Shown here: positions 54,062-62,738 of the stretch, one piece after another
How the letters are laid out: each line of letters opens with the position of its first letter
Position numbering within the stretch: position 1 is the stretch's first letter
DNA from: Aminivibrio pyruvatiphilus
GTDB lineage: Bacteria; Synergistota; Synergistia; Synergistales; Aminobacteriaceae
Reading direction: 5' to 3'
Assembly: GCF_004366815.1 (NCBI RefSeq)
Contig: NZ_SORI01000001.1
Location: 339,380-403,379 of the forward strand
Length of the DNA stretch: 64,000 nt
Translations under genes and position numbers: made by a program
The notes under the pieces: model-generated
The model's database searches: none
Told to the model about the DNA's origin: nothing
Seen by the model: the letters and a program-made list of their open reading frames with translations, nothing else

Positions 54062-54089
54062 TTGACTCCTTTTTTTCATTGTGTAAAAT
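54062..54089 (+). promoter_or_regulatory. promoter of the grd operon
   Basis: TTGACT (54062-54067), 16-bp spacer, TAAAAT (54084-54089), ~20 bp upstream of the riboswitch. Confidence 0.7.
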
Positions 54090-54111
54090 AAACATGATCT
54101 CCGGATGAACG

Positions 54112-54205
54112 CCGCAAGAGAGACTTTCCCGCACGAAGGAAAGCGCCGAAGGGGCAAGGCCGGCCGAACAGTGCCGGCGGAAACTCTCAGGCGAAAGGAT
54201 TGCGG
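54112..54205 (+). ncRNA. glycine riboswitch aptamer (gcvT motif)
   Basis: Single aptamer. P1 CCGCAA (54112-54117) pairs with TTGCGG (54200-54205). Inside are the invariant blocks AGAGAGAC, GCGCCGAAGGGGCAA and CTCTCAGGCGAAAGGAT of glycine riboswitches. A second full aptamer is not seen; 54213-54279 can form a ghost-like stem (CTCTG/CAGAG). Downstream, CCCTCC (54248-54253) is complementary to the grdX ribosome site GGGAGG (54297-54302) and there is no T-run, pointing to translational control. It should sense glycine for the glycine reductase operon. Confidence 0.93.
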
Positions 54206-54309
54206 CCGGACGGATCTCTGAAATGAATAGCTCCCCCGATGCGGTTTCCCTCCTCTCCGGGGCTATGCGACAGAGAGTGTCTTACCTATAGGCATAGGGA
54301 GGCAGTTGA

Positions 54310-54732
54310 ATGTCCTGTCGCAGGCTTCTTGTTACCAACAATCCCCTTTTGCGGAACACCATCCCGTCCTGCGATTTCGTCGACGGGAACTCTCTGTCTG
54401 TTCTCCTGCGGTCGAGAGATTTTGTCCACATGGGCTGGGTTCTGCTGTCCCACCCCCTGTACGGAAATCTCCGCCCCCATCAGCATCCGTACCGCTCCGT
54501 CCTCCTGGAGCGTCCCGCCGGTGAACCCCGGCCGCCTCTCGATCTCCAGTCCCTCGAGTATGTGGAAAACGCCCTCGGTGTCTATTCCGCAGAGAAGGAG
54601 CGGATTCTCTCGGACAAGGGAATGCCCGGCACGGTCCGGGATGATTATGCCTTTATCGACGCCGAGCTCATGAAGGAAAGCCTTTCCCGCTACGGCCTCT
54701 GGCCCCGGGAATCTTTGAAAACAGATCATTGA
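54310..54732 (+). CDS. grdX: GrdX family protein
   Basis: 140 residues. It begins RRLLVTNNPLLRNT and contains VLLRSRDFVHMGWVLLSHPLYGNLRPHQHPYRS-type sequence (here split by me), followed by SLEYVENALGVY, as in GrdX proteins found at the head of glycine/betaine/sarcosine reductase operons. Function unknown. First gene after the glycine riboswitch, so most directly exposed to its control; GGGAGG site 7 bases upstream. Confidence 0.85.
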   Translation: MSCRRLLVTNNPLLRNTIPSCDFVDGNSLSVLLRSRDFVHMGWVLLSHPLYGNLRPHQHPYRSVLLERPAGEPRPPLDLQSLEYVENALGVYSAEKERILSDKGMPGTVRDDYAFIDAELMKESLSRYGLWPRESLKTDH

Positions 54733-54748
54733 AAGGAGGTGAAGGATA

Positions 54749-55069
54749 ATGGTTGAATTGACGAAGGAGAATTTTGACGCCGAGGTCAAGGAGAGCGCTC
54801 TTCCCGTGCTCGTTGACTTCTGGGGCCCCAAGTGCGGTCCCTGCATGGCGCTGCTCCCCAATGTCCATAAGATGGCTGAGGAGTACGAGGGTAAGGTGAA
54901 GTTCTGTTCCGTGGATGTTTCCGAGAACCGGAGAGTTGCCATCGCGAACAAGGTCATGGGCCTTCCCACGTTCCTGTTCTGGAAGGACGGTGCGGAAGTC
55001 GCCAGGATCAGCGGCGGAGATGTGACCCTGGAGAAGATCCGGGAAAATGTGGAGGCTCTTCTGAAGTAG
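54749..55069 (+). CDS. trxA: thioredoxin of the glycine reductase operon
   Basis: 106 residues. Active site Trp25...Lys28-Cys29-Gly-Pro-Cys32 (FWGPKCGPC): the Trp normally just before CGPC is Lys. The cis-Pro loop is GLPTFLFWKDG. It should carry electrons to the selenoprotein GrdA, the physiological donor for glycine reductase. No thioredoxin reductase gene is nearby. Strong AAAGGAGGTG site. Confidence 0.92.
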   Translation: MVELTKENFDAEVKESALPVLVDFWGPKCGPCMALLPNVHKMAEEYEGKVKFCSVDVSENRRVAIANKVMGLPTFLFWKDGAEVARISGGDVTLEKIRENVEALLK

Positions 55070-55102
55070 CCTTCGCGCCCAAAAGGGGGGAAACAGACAA
55101 CC

Positions 55103-56389
55103 ATGAGACTCGAGCTGCACAAAGTGAAAATCAACAAGCTGGCCTGGGGAGACAAGACCTTTGCCCGGGGCGGTGTGCTGACGGTGAACAAAGAGGAACT
55201 CCTTTCCGTTCTCGCCGGCGATGAACGGCTTGCGAAGGTGGACGTGGACATAGCCCTTCCCGGCGAAAGCGTCCGCATCCTTCCCGTGAAGGACGTAGTG
55301 GAGCCCCGCTTCAAGATGGAAGGCCCCGGAGGAGTGTTCCCGGGCATGGTGTCCGACGTGGAAACCGTCGGCGAGGGCAAGACCCTCGTCCTTTCGGGAG
55401 CCGCCGTTGTCACCACCGGAAAGATCGTCCGCTTCCAGGAAGGCATTATCGACATGACCGGGCCGGGAGCGGAATACACTCCCTACTCCGGGACCTGCAA
55501 TGTCGTGGTCATTCTCGAGAACGTCGAGGGAATCGACAAGCACGATTACGAGACCGCCTGCAGGATGGCCGGGCTGAAGGCTGCGGCCTACCTGGCAGAA
55601 AAGTGCCTCGGCACGCCCGCCGACGAGGTCGAGACCTACGAGACCCCCTGCCTGAAGGACGCCGTGGCGGCCCATCCGGGACTGCCGAAGGTCGCCTACC
55701 TGTACATGCTCCAGTCCCAGGGACTTCTTCACGACACCTACCTCTACGGCGTTGACGTGAAAAAGATCCTTCCCACCTTCCTCAACCCCACGGAAGTCAT
55801 GGATGGAGCCATCGTTTCGGGCAACTGCGTGTCCGCCTGCGACAAGAACAACACGTACTCCCACCAGAACAACCCGGTGATCCACCACATGTTCAGGCGC
55901 CACGGCAAGGACTTCAACTTCCTCGGCTGCATCGTCACCAACGAAAACGTGACCCTTGCCGACAAGAAGAGGTGCTCCTCCTATTCCATCAAGCTGGCGA
56001 AGACCCTCGGTGTTGATGGTCTGCTCATCTCCGAGGAAGGTTTCGGCAATCCCGACGCCGACCTGATCATGAACTGCTGGAAGGCGGAGCGGGCCGGGAT
56101 CAAGACCACCCTCCTCACCGACGAATACGCCGGCCAGGACGGCGCGAGCCAGTCCCTCGCCGACTCCTGCCCCGAGGGAGACGCCTGCGTCACCGCAGGA
56201 AACGCCAACGAAGTGATCGTCCTTCCTCCCATGAAGAAGGTCATCGGCGTTCCCGAGGAAGCCAATATCATCGCCGGAGGCTGGCAGGGATCCCTCGCCG
56301 CCGACGGAACCATCACCGTGGAGCTCCAGGCCATCCTCGGAGCCACCAGCGAGCTCGGCTTCACGAAGCTCGGAGCCTACACCATCTGA
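55103..56389 (+). CDS. grdE: glycine reductase protein B, proprotein GrdE
   Basis: 428 residues. It is made as a precursor cut between Asn241 and Cys242 in [12 protein letters not shown], the position known for GrdE of Eubacterium acidaminophilum; the new N-terminus becomes the pyruvoyl group that binds glycine. The two fragments plus GrdB form the substrate-specific protein B. Followed by a short hairpin and grdA. Confidence 0.95.
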   Translation: MRLELHKVKINKLAWGDKTFARGGVLTVNKEELLSVLAGDERLAKVDVDIALPGESVRILPVKDVVEPRFKMEGPGGVFPGMVSDVETVGEGKTLVLSGAAVVTTGKIVRFQEGIIDMTGPGAEYTPYSGTCNVVVILENVEGIDKHDYETACRMAGLKAAAYLAEKCLGTPADEVETYETPCLKDAVAAHPGLPKVAYLYMLQSQGLLHDTYLYGVDVKKILPTFLNPTEVMDGAIVSGNCVSACDKNNTYSHQNNPVIHHMFRRHGKDFNFLGCIVTNENVTLADKKRCSSYSIKLAKTLGVDGLLISEEGFGNPDADLIMNCWKAERAGIKTTLLTDEYAGQDGASQSLADSCPEGDACVTAGNANEVIVLPPMKKVIGVPEEANIIAGGWQGSLAADGTITVELQAILGATSELGFTKLGAYTI

Positions 56390-56408
56390 TCCGAATGACC
56401 GGAGGCTG

Positions 56409-56426
56409 TTCCGCCATCGGGCGGAA
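56409..56426 (+). promoter_or_regulatory. hairpin between grdE and grdA
   Basis: TTCCGCC (56409-56415) / GGCGGAA (56420-56426) with ATCG loop; no T-run. Possibly an mRNA processing or stability element that lets grdA be made at a different level. Confidence 0.5.
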
Positions 56427-56457
56427 AGGCCCCACTATGACAAGGAGGTGTCACAGC

Positions 56458-56934
56458 ATGGCAAAACTGGCAGGCAAAAAAGTACTGCTGCTCGGTGAGC
56501 GCGACGGCGTTCCCGGCCCCGCCATGGAAGCATGCTTAAAGGACAGCGGCGCCGATATCGTCTTCTCGGTGACCGAATGCTTCGTCTGAACCGCCGCAGG
56601 AGCCATGGATCTGCAGAACCAGCAGCGCATCAAGGATGCCGCTGAGAAGTACGGCCCGGAAAACGTGGTCGTGATTCTGGGTTCCTCCGATGCCGAAGGC
56701 GCTGAAATCTACGCCGAAACGGTAAGCAACGGAGACCCCACCTATGCAGGTCCCCTGGCCGGAGTCCAGTCTGGACTCGCCGTATACCATGTCTTTGAAC
56801 AGGAGATTCGGGACGAATGCGACGCAAACGCCTGGGAAGAGCAGATCAGCATGATGGAAATGGTGCTCGACCCCGAGAAGCTGTCTGAAGCCGTGAGCGG
56901 CATTCGGGCACAGTTCAGCAAGTACGCCCTATAA
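56458..56934 (+). CDS. grdA: glycine reductase selenoprotein A
   Basis: 158 residues read through TGA at 56587-56589 (Sec44 in the ECFVU motif, the position known for GrdA). Start [20 protein letters not shown] after AAGGAGGTG. GrdA takes the carboxymethyl group from protein B as a selenoether, and the oxidised Se-S bond is reduced by thioredoxin. If read as an ordinary stop, the gene would look split at 56589. Confidence 0.97.
56596..56614 (+). promoter_or_regulatory. candidate SECIS hairpin of grdA
   Basis: GCAGG (56596-56600) can pair with TCTGC (56610-56614, one G-T pair) starting 6 bases after the Sec codon. Short and tentative. Confidence 0.3.
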
Positions 56935-56951
56935 GAGGGGAGGGAGTAATT

Positions 56952-58259
56952 GTGTCATACCGGATCATACATTATATAAATCAGTTCTACGCCGGCATCG
57001 GCGGCGAAGAGAAGGCTGACGTCACTCCCGAAATCCGGGAGGGAGTCGTCGGGCCGGGAATGGCCCTGAAGGCCGCTCTTGGAACGGATGCCGAGATAGT
57101 TGCCACAGTTGTCTGCGGAGACTCCTATTTCGCTTCCAACATGGAGAAGGCGTCCGCCGAAATTCTCGACATGATGAAAAAGTACAAACCCGACGCGGTG
57201 GTCGCCGGCCCGGCGTTCAACGCCGGACGGTACGGCACCGCCTGCGGCGCTCTGTGCGAGGCCGTGGTGAAGCAGCTCGGCATTCCCGCGGTTTCCGGAA
57301 TGTATCCCGAGAACCCCGGCGTGGAGATGTACAAGAAAAGTTTCTACATCGTGGAAACCCCTGACAGCGCCGCCGGCATGAGGAAAGCCGTTCCCGCCAT
57401 GGCCGGCCTCGTCCTGAAGCTCCTGAAGGGCGAACATATCGGCACCCCTGCGGAGGAAGGCTACATCGAACGGGGCGTCAGGAAGAACAAGTTCTACGAC
57501 AAGCTCGCCGCCGAGCGGGCGGTGGACATGTTCACCGCCAAGCTCAAGGGAGAGCCCTTCGTCACCGAGTACCCCATGCCCGTTTTCGACCGGGTTGCTC
57601 CCAACCCTGCCGTGAAGGACATGAAGAATGCGGTCATCGCCCTGGTCACCTCCGGCGGTATTTGCCCCAAGGGCAACCCCGACCACATCGAGGCCTCCAG
57701 CGCCAGCAAGTTCGGCGAGTATGACATCACCGGCGTTATGGACCTCACTTCCGACGGCTACTGCACTGCCCACGGCGGCTACGACGCCACCTACGCAGAC
57801 CAGGACGCTGACAGGGTCCTTCCCGTGGACGTCCTTCGGGACATGGAAAAAGCGGGTGTCTTCAAGAAACTCCACAACAAGTTCTATACCACCGTGGGCA
57901 ACGGCACGGCCGTGGCCAGCTCGAAGCGCTTCGCCGAAGAAATTGCCCGCAGGCTCATCGCCGACGGCGTCACCGCCGTCATTCTCACCTCCACCTGAGG
58001 CACCTGCACTCGTTGCGGCGCAACGATGGTCAAGGAAATCGAGCGTGCAGGCCTTCCCGTGGTACACATTTGCACCATAGTTCCCATCTCCCTCACCGTG
58101 GGAGCGAACAGGATCGTTCCCGCCATAGCCATTCCCCATCCCCTCGGCGACCCCACGAGGACCATGGAAGAAGAGAAGGAGATCCGGCGCCACATGGTGG
58201 AAAAAGCCCTGAAGGCGCTTCAGACGGAAATTTCCGATCAGACGGTATTCGCCGACTGA
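56952..58259 (+). CDS. grdB: glycine reductase selenoprotein B (GrdB)
   Basis: 435 residues from GTG, read through TGA at 57996-57998 (Sec349) in a U-x-x-C-x-x-C motif (Sec349, Cys352, Cys355), the known GrdB active site. The N-terminus RIIHYINQFYAGIGGEE is characteristic. It is the glycine-specific large subunit of protein B and cooperates with the GrdE fragments to displace the amino group. 17 bp after grdA. Confidence 0.97.
58011..58025 (+). promoter_or_regulatory. candidate SECIS hairpin of grdB
   Basis: CGTTGC (58011-58016) / GCAACG (58020-58025) with a GGC loop, 12 bases after the Sec codon, a spacing like that of known bacterial SECIS. Confidence 0.5.
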
Positions 58260-58270
58260 CGGACGCCCAT

Positions 58271-58300
58271 GCGGGGGCCCGGAGAGCATCCGGGCCCCGC
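58271..58300 (+). promoter_or_regulatory. strong hairpin between grdB and grdC
   Basis: GCGGGGGCCCGG (58271-58282) pairs with CCGGGCCCCGC (58290-58300), one bulged G, no T-run. Likely an mRNA processing or stability structure separating the selenoprotein genes from grdC-grdD. Confidence 0.55.
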
Positions 58301-58337
58301 AGCTCACGAGAGAACAGCACAAGGAGGTTGGACCCCC

Positions 58338-59867
58338 ATGGCCACCGCAGGAATCAAAGGATATGCCTATTGCCTGAACCACGCTCCCGAGACGGGATTC
58401 CATTACGGGAACACGCCGTTCATTGAACGAGAGACGAAGGGTGAGACCGAGTTCCTTCGGGAACTGCCGTCCTTCATGCAGAAATACGAGGAAGCCAGGG
58501 ACTATGCCCCCAACCAGGCCTACATCGGCGGGATGACCCTCGAAGCCCTGGAAAACTCCCCGCAGCCCTGGCACGGCAACAGGATCGCCGGATCGGGCCG
58601 CTATGGAGCTTACGGAGAAATCATGCCGGAGGACGAGTTCCTCGGGCTGATGGATATATGCGATGTCTTCGACATCATCTGGCTGGAGACTTCCTTTGCC
58701 GCTTCGGTCAGGGAAAAGCTTGCCGCAAGTCCTGTGATGAACGATAAGCTGCTCGCCCGCCTCGAGGCAGGCCATTCCGCCGACGAGATCGCCGGTGAGG
58801 TAGCTCACAAAAAGGCCCTCCCCCTGTACTTCAGCGGAAAGGTCGTGGGCTGTGCCCGGAACGGCCACGAAGTGGACGACTGCCTCTTCGCCTACGTGCT
58901 TCTCGAGAACCTCGCCTGCAAGGCAGGGGGAGTGCTCTCCCTCCTTCACCTGCTGAAGAACACGGGCATGGCTCCCGAAGAGGTGGATTTCGTCATCGAA
59001 TGCTCCGAGGAAGGCGCGGGCGACATGAACCAGCGGGCCGGAGGAAACTTCGCCAAGGCCATCGCTGAAATCGCCGGGTGCGTCAACGCCAGCGGCTGCG
59101 ACGTCCGGAGCTTCTGCGCCGGTCCCGTCAACGCCATGATCGCCGGTGCGACCCAGGTGGCTTCCGGCGCACGGAAAAACTGCGTCGTGCTCGCCGGGGG
59201 AGCCATTCCGAAACTCTACATGAACGGACGGGACCACGTGAAGAAGAAAATGCCCGCCCTGGAGGACTGCCTCGGAAACTTTGCCGTTCTTCTTGTTCCC
59301 GACGACGGAACGAACCCCGTCATGAGGCTTGACGTCCTCGGCAAGCACACCGTGGGCGCAGGATCGTCTCCCCAGGCCGTCACCACCGCCCTCATCCTCG
59401 ATCCCCTGGAGCGGGCTGGGCTTTCCTTCATGGACGTGGACAAGTACGCCGCCGAACTGCACATCAACGAGATCACACTCCCTGCGGGAGCGGGCGACGT
59501 GCCCCTGGCGAACATCAAGATGACTGCCGCTCTCGCGGTTACAAAGAAAGCCATAGAGAAGGCGGACATGATGACCTTCGTCAAGGAGCGGGGGGTTCCC
59601 GGGTTTGCCCACACCCAGGGGCACATCCCCTCGGGAGTGCCCTTCATAGGGCACGCCTGCGAGGCCCTGAAGGCGGGAACCATGAACCGGGCCATGATCA
59701 TCGGCAAGGGAAGCCTCTTCCTGGCCAGGCTCACGAACCTTGCAGACGGGGCATCTTTCCTGCTCGAGCCTGCTTCCGGAAAAAAGGAGACCGGAGCCGC
59801 GGTTTCCAAAGACGACATCAAGGCCCTTCTCCTGGAGGTTCTCTCCGAACTGTCAGGAAAGCTGTAG
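58338..59867 (+). CDS. grdC: glycine reductase protein C, subunit GrdC
   Basis: 509 residues from ATG 58338 (AAGGAGG upstream), the length of GrdC. Fabs/thiolase-like features (GCVNASGCDVRSFCAGPVNA, HINEITLPAGAGDVP, HTQGHIPSGVPFIGHACEAL). With GrdD it accepts the carboxymethyl-selenoether from GrdA, forms an acetyl thioester and releases acetyl-phosphate, from which ATP is made. 15 bp before grdD. Confidence 0.95.
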   Translation: MATAGIKGYAYCLNHAPETGFHYGNTPFIERETKGETEFLRELPSFMQKYEEARDYAPNQAYIGGMTLEALENSPQPWHGNRIAGSGRYGAYGEIMPEDEFLGLMDICDVFDIIWLETSFAASVREKLAASPVMNDKLLARLEAGHSADEIAGEVAHKKALPLYFSGKVVGCARNGHEVDDCLFAYVLLENLACKAGGVLSLLHLLKNTGMAPEEVDFVIECSEEGAGDMNQRAGGNFAKAIAEIAGCVNASGCDVRSFCAGPVNAMIAGATQVASGARKNCVVLAGGAIPKLYMNGRDHVKKKMPALEDCLGNFAVLLVPDDGTNPVMRLDVLGKHTVGAGSSPQAVTTALILDPLERAGLSFMDVDKYAAELHINEITLPAGAGDVPLANIKMTAALAVTKKAIEKADMMTFVKERGVPGFAHTQGHIPSGVPFIGHACEALKAGTMNRAMIIGKGSLFLARLTNLADGASFLLEPASGKKETGAAVSKDDIKALLLEVLSELSGKL

Positions 59868-59882
59868 ACGGGAGGAAAGACC

Positions 59883-61031
59883 ATGTCTGACATCAGGAAG
59901 CTCATAGGCGAAGCCCTGGCGGAGATCGTATCCGACGCCCGGTCGGGAGGCCCCCGGATTTCCGTGGGTCTCATGGCCATGGGCAGCGAGCTCGGGGCGG
60001 AGGAACTCGCCCGGGGAGCCAGGCTGGCCCAGGAAAATTCGTCCCGGATCGGGGTGGTCATGATCGGTCCGAGGATCCCCGGCTTCGGGGACCTGGCGTG
60101 GATCGAGACCCCGGACTGCGAGGAGGACGTGGCGAAGGCCATGGAGAAAGCCCTTTCCGACGGAAGGATCGCCGGAGCGGTTGCCCTCCACTATCCCTTC
60201 CCCCTGGGTGTCACCACCATAGGAAGGGTTGTGACCCCCGGCAGGGGAAAACCCATGATCCTTGCCTCGTCCACCGGCACCTCCGCAGTGGGCAGGGTGG
60301 AGGCCATGGTCAGGAACGCCCTGTACGGCATCGCGGCAGCCAAGTCCATCGGCCTGGAAAACCCCACGGTGGGAATCCTTAACGTGGACGGTGCCCAGCT
60401 TGCCTACAAGGCCCTCAATAGCCTGAAGGAAAAGGGATACCCCGTGTCCTTCGGCGCCAGTGTCCGGAAGGACGGCGGAGCGGTCCTCAGGGGGAACGAC
60501 ATCCTCGCCGGAGCCGTCGATGTCTGCGTCACCGACACCCTCACGGGCAACGTGCTCATGAAGATGTTCTCCTCCTTCACCACCGGAGGATCCTACGAAT
60601 CCCTCGGATGGGGCTACGGCCCCTCGGCGGGGGAGGGGTGGAACAGGATCATTTCCATCATCTCCAGGGCCTCCGGAGCCCCGGTCATCGCAGGCGCCCT
60701 GGAGTATACCGCCAGGGCTGCGGCGGGAAAATTGCCGGAAAAGGTGGCGGCGGAGCTTGCCGCGGCGCGGAAGGCAGGCCTGGACGCCGTGCTCGAAGGG
60801 CTCGCCCCGAAAGCCCCCTGCACCGACCTGGTGACCGCTCCTCCCGCAGAGCCCACCGACGAGGAGATCCACGGCGTGGACGTCCTGTCCATTGAAGACG
60901 GCGTCAAAGTCCTCTGGAAAGAGGGCATTTATGCCGAATCCTCCATGGGATGCACCGGTCCCGTGATCAAGGTGCCAGGGAAACATCTCGGCAAGGCCGA
61001 AGACATTCTCAAAGCCGGCGGATATATTTGA
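59883..61031 (+). CDS. grdD: glycine reductase protein C, subunit GrdD
   Basis: 382 residues, PlsX-like fold (VGLMAMGSELGAEEL, MILASSTGTSAVGRVEAMVRNALYGI, DVCVTDTLTGNVLMKMFSSF). GrdD releases the acetyl group as acetyl-phosphate. GGGAGGAAAG site; last gene of the operon, with a terminator 10 bp later. Confidence 0.95.
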   Translation: MSDIRKLIGEALAEIVSDARSGGPRISVGLMAMGSELGAEELARGARLAQENSSRIGVVMIGPRIPGFGDLAWIETPDCEEDVAKAMEKALSDGRIAGAVALHYPFPLGVTTIGRVVTPGRGKPMILASSTGTSAVGRVEAMVRNALYGIAAAKSIGLENPTVGILNVDGAQLAYKALNSLKEKGYPVSFGASVRKDGGAVLRGNDILAGAVDVCVTDTLTGNVLMKMFSSFTTGGSYESLGWGYGPSAGEGWNRIISIISRASGAPVIAGALEYTARAAAGKLPEKVAAELAAARKAGLDAVLEGLAPKAPCTDLVTAPPAEPTDEEIHGVDVLSIEDGVKVLWKEGIYAESSMGCTGPVIKVPGKHLGKAEDILKAGGYI

Positions 61032-61040
61032 CATTAGTTG

Positions 61041-61074
61041 GGGAAGGCTGATTTCGCCTTCCCTTTTCTCTTTT
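61041..61074 (+). terminator. terminator of the grd operon
   Basis: GGGAAGGC (61041-61048) / GCCTTCCC (61056-61063), then TTTTCTCTTTT. Confidence 0.88.
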
Positions 61075-61092
61075 CAGAAGAATGATCTGTGC

Positions 61093-61098
61093 TATAAT
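61093..61098 (+). promoter_or_regulatory. -10 element of the AGCS symporter gene
   Basis: TATAAT preceded by GC; no convincing -35 (CTTTTC at the right distance). Confidence 0.45.
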
Positions 61099-61130
61099 TT
61101 TTCTGAAAGAATAAACCTATTCGTACATTA

Positions 61131-61206
61131 AAGGGGGTGAAAGCGGACTCAAACCTGCGCCCTGTTCCAGATTCCACCGTTTTTTCTGTTTTTGAGGCAC
61201 CCCCTT
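61131..61206 (+). promoter_or_regulatory. structured leader of the AGCS symporter, with possible leader ORF
   Basis: AAGGGGGTG (61131-61139) pairs perfectly with CACCCCCTT (61198-61206) over a T-rich interior. A GTG at 61137 opens a 35-codon frame ending at 61244. No known riboswitch class recognised; the structure may control the transporter. Confidence 0.4.
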
Positions 61207-61271
61207 CCCGGGAGAGTCCGGAGGGGAGGAAGTTTCCGCGCTGAATAACATGAGAGGGGGAATCGCAAGTT

Positions 61272-62666
61272 ATGCAGGAAGTAATGAGGATCAACGGGAT
61301 TATCAACGGTATCGTATGGGGGCCCTGGATGCTGGCCCTCCTGGTTGGCACCGGCGTTTACCTCACCATCGTTCTCGGTGTGCCCCAGCTTCGTTATTTT
61401 GGTCTTATGTTCAAGGAAGTATTCGGCAACCTCGGCAAGAAGAAGGAAGGCGAAGGCGCCATCTCCTCCTTCGCAGCCCTCTCCACCGCTCTCGCCTCCA
61501 CCGTGGGAACGGGCAACATCGCGGGAGTCGCCACGGCCCTTCACCTCGGCGGTCCCGGAGCCCTCTTCTGGATGCTCGTTTCCGCAGTATTCGGCATGAC
61601 CACGAAGATGGCAGAAGTCACCCTGGCAGTCAGGTTCCGTGAAAAGGACGAACTGGGCAACTGGCGGGGCGGCACCATGTACATCCTCGACAAGGCCGCC
61701 GGTCAGAAATGGCTCGCCTGGCTCTTCGCCCTCTTCGGATTCCTCGCCTCCTTCGGCATCGGCTGCGCTGTCCAGGCCAACTCCACCGCTGAAGGCTTCA
61801 ACCTCGGCTTCGGCATCCCCAACATCTATACCGGCGTGGCGGTTGCCGTGCTCACCGCTCTCGTCATCATCGGCGGCCTGAAACGGATCTCCGAGGTCAC
61901 CACCTACCTTGTGCCCTTCATGGCCATCTTCTACATCGTAGGCGCCATCCTCGTGGTTGCCACCCACACCGAACAGATCGTGCCGGCCTTCAGCAATGCC
62001 GTGAAGTATGCCTTCAGCGATCCCATGGCCATGCCCGGCGCCATCGCCGGCTGGGCGGTCAAGGCGGCCATCACCCGGGGTATTGCCCGGGGCGTCTTCT
62101 CCAACGAGGCCGGTCTCGGCTCCGCTCCCATGGTTCATGCCACCGCAGTGGTGGACCATCCTGTCCGCCAGGGCATGTACGGCCTCTTCGAAGTGTTCAC
62201 CGACACCATCGTCATCTGCACCCTTACCGCTCTTGCCATTCTCACCAGCGGTGTGCTGACGGGGCAGCCGGAGCTCTCCGGAGCCAAGCTCTCCCTGTCC
62301 GCCTTTGAAGCCGTCCTCGGCGGTACGGGCACCATGATCCTCTCCGTGGGGCTGGCTCTCTTCGCCTTCTCCACCATCCTCGGCTGGTACTGGTACAGCG
62401 AGACCTGCGGCACCTACATCTTCGGAACGAAGGTCATTCCCGTCCTGAAGATTCTCTGGATTGCCTTCATCGTCCTCGGCGCGGCAGGCGGCGTGTTTCT
62501 CGGCGACGGCAAGGCCTTCCTCGACAACCTGTGGGATATGGCCGACACTCTGAACGGCCTCATGGCGATCCCCAACCTCGTGGCCCTTCTCATCCTCTCC
62601 GGCGAGCTGAGAAAGCTCGTAAAGGACTTCGACGAAAAGCGCCGGAACGGCACCCTGAAGATCTAA
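61272..62666 (+). CDS. alanine/glycine:cation symporter (AGCS family)
   Basis: 464 residues, ~11 membrane segments. Family signatures: FAALSTALASTVGTGNIAGVATAL, FWMLVSAVFGMTTKMAEVTLAV, and ARGVFSNEAGLGSAPMVHA. It moves alanine or glycine with Na+ or H+ across the inner membrane. Between the glycine reductase operon and alanine racemase, it probably feeds glycine/alanine to both. A terminator separates it from alr. Confidence 0.94.
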   Translation: MQEVMRINGIINGIVWGPWMLALLVGTGVYLTIVLGVPQLRYFGLMFKEVFGNLGKKKEGEGAISSFAALSTALASTVGTGNIAGVATALHLGGPGALFWMLVSAVFGMTTKMAEVTLAVRFREKDELGNWRGGTMYILDKAAGQKWLAWLFALFGFLASFGIGCAVQANSTAEGFNLGFGIPNIYTGVAVAVLTALVIIGGLKRISEVTTYLVPFMAIFYIVGAILVVATHTEQIVPAFSNAVKYAFSDPMAMPGAIAGWAVKAAITRGIARGVFSNEAGLGSAPMVHATAVVDHPVRQGMYGLFEVFTDTIVICTLTALAILTSGVLTGQPELSGAKLSLSAFEAVLGGTGTMILSVGLALFAFSTILGWYWYSETCGTYIFGTKVIPVLKILWIAFIVLGAAGGVFLGDGKAFLDNLWDMADTLNGLMAIPNLVALLILSGELRKLVKDFDEKRRNGTLKI

Positions 62667-62691
62667 CGAAACAACGGCAGGTTCGGAAAAA

Positions 62692-62718
62692 GGGGACGGG
62701 ATTCCGTCCCCTTTTTTT
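62692..62718 (+). terminator. terminator between the symporter gene and alr
   Basis: GGGGACGG (62692-62699) / CCGTCCCC (62704-62711), GATT loop, then seven T. Confidence 0.9.
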
Positions 62719-62738
62719 CGGGAAGGAAGGGGATCCTC

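Noticed and set aside
54213..54297. A second glycine aptamer
   Set aside because: The conserved core blocks are absent; only a simple stem and anti-SD pairings are present.
56395..56934. grdA as two broken ORFs (pseudogene)
   Set aside because: The interrupting UGA is exactly Sec44 of GrdA and both halves are fully conserved.
57996..58259. grdB ending at the UGA with a separate small downstream gene
   Set aside because: The UGA is the first residue of the known UxxCxxC motif; the downstream frame is the conserved GrdB C-terminus.
56955..59654. An 899-codon minus-strand frame across grdB and grdC
   Set aside because: Antisense shadow of two certain genes; composition is typical of reversed GC-rich codons.
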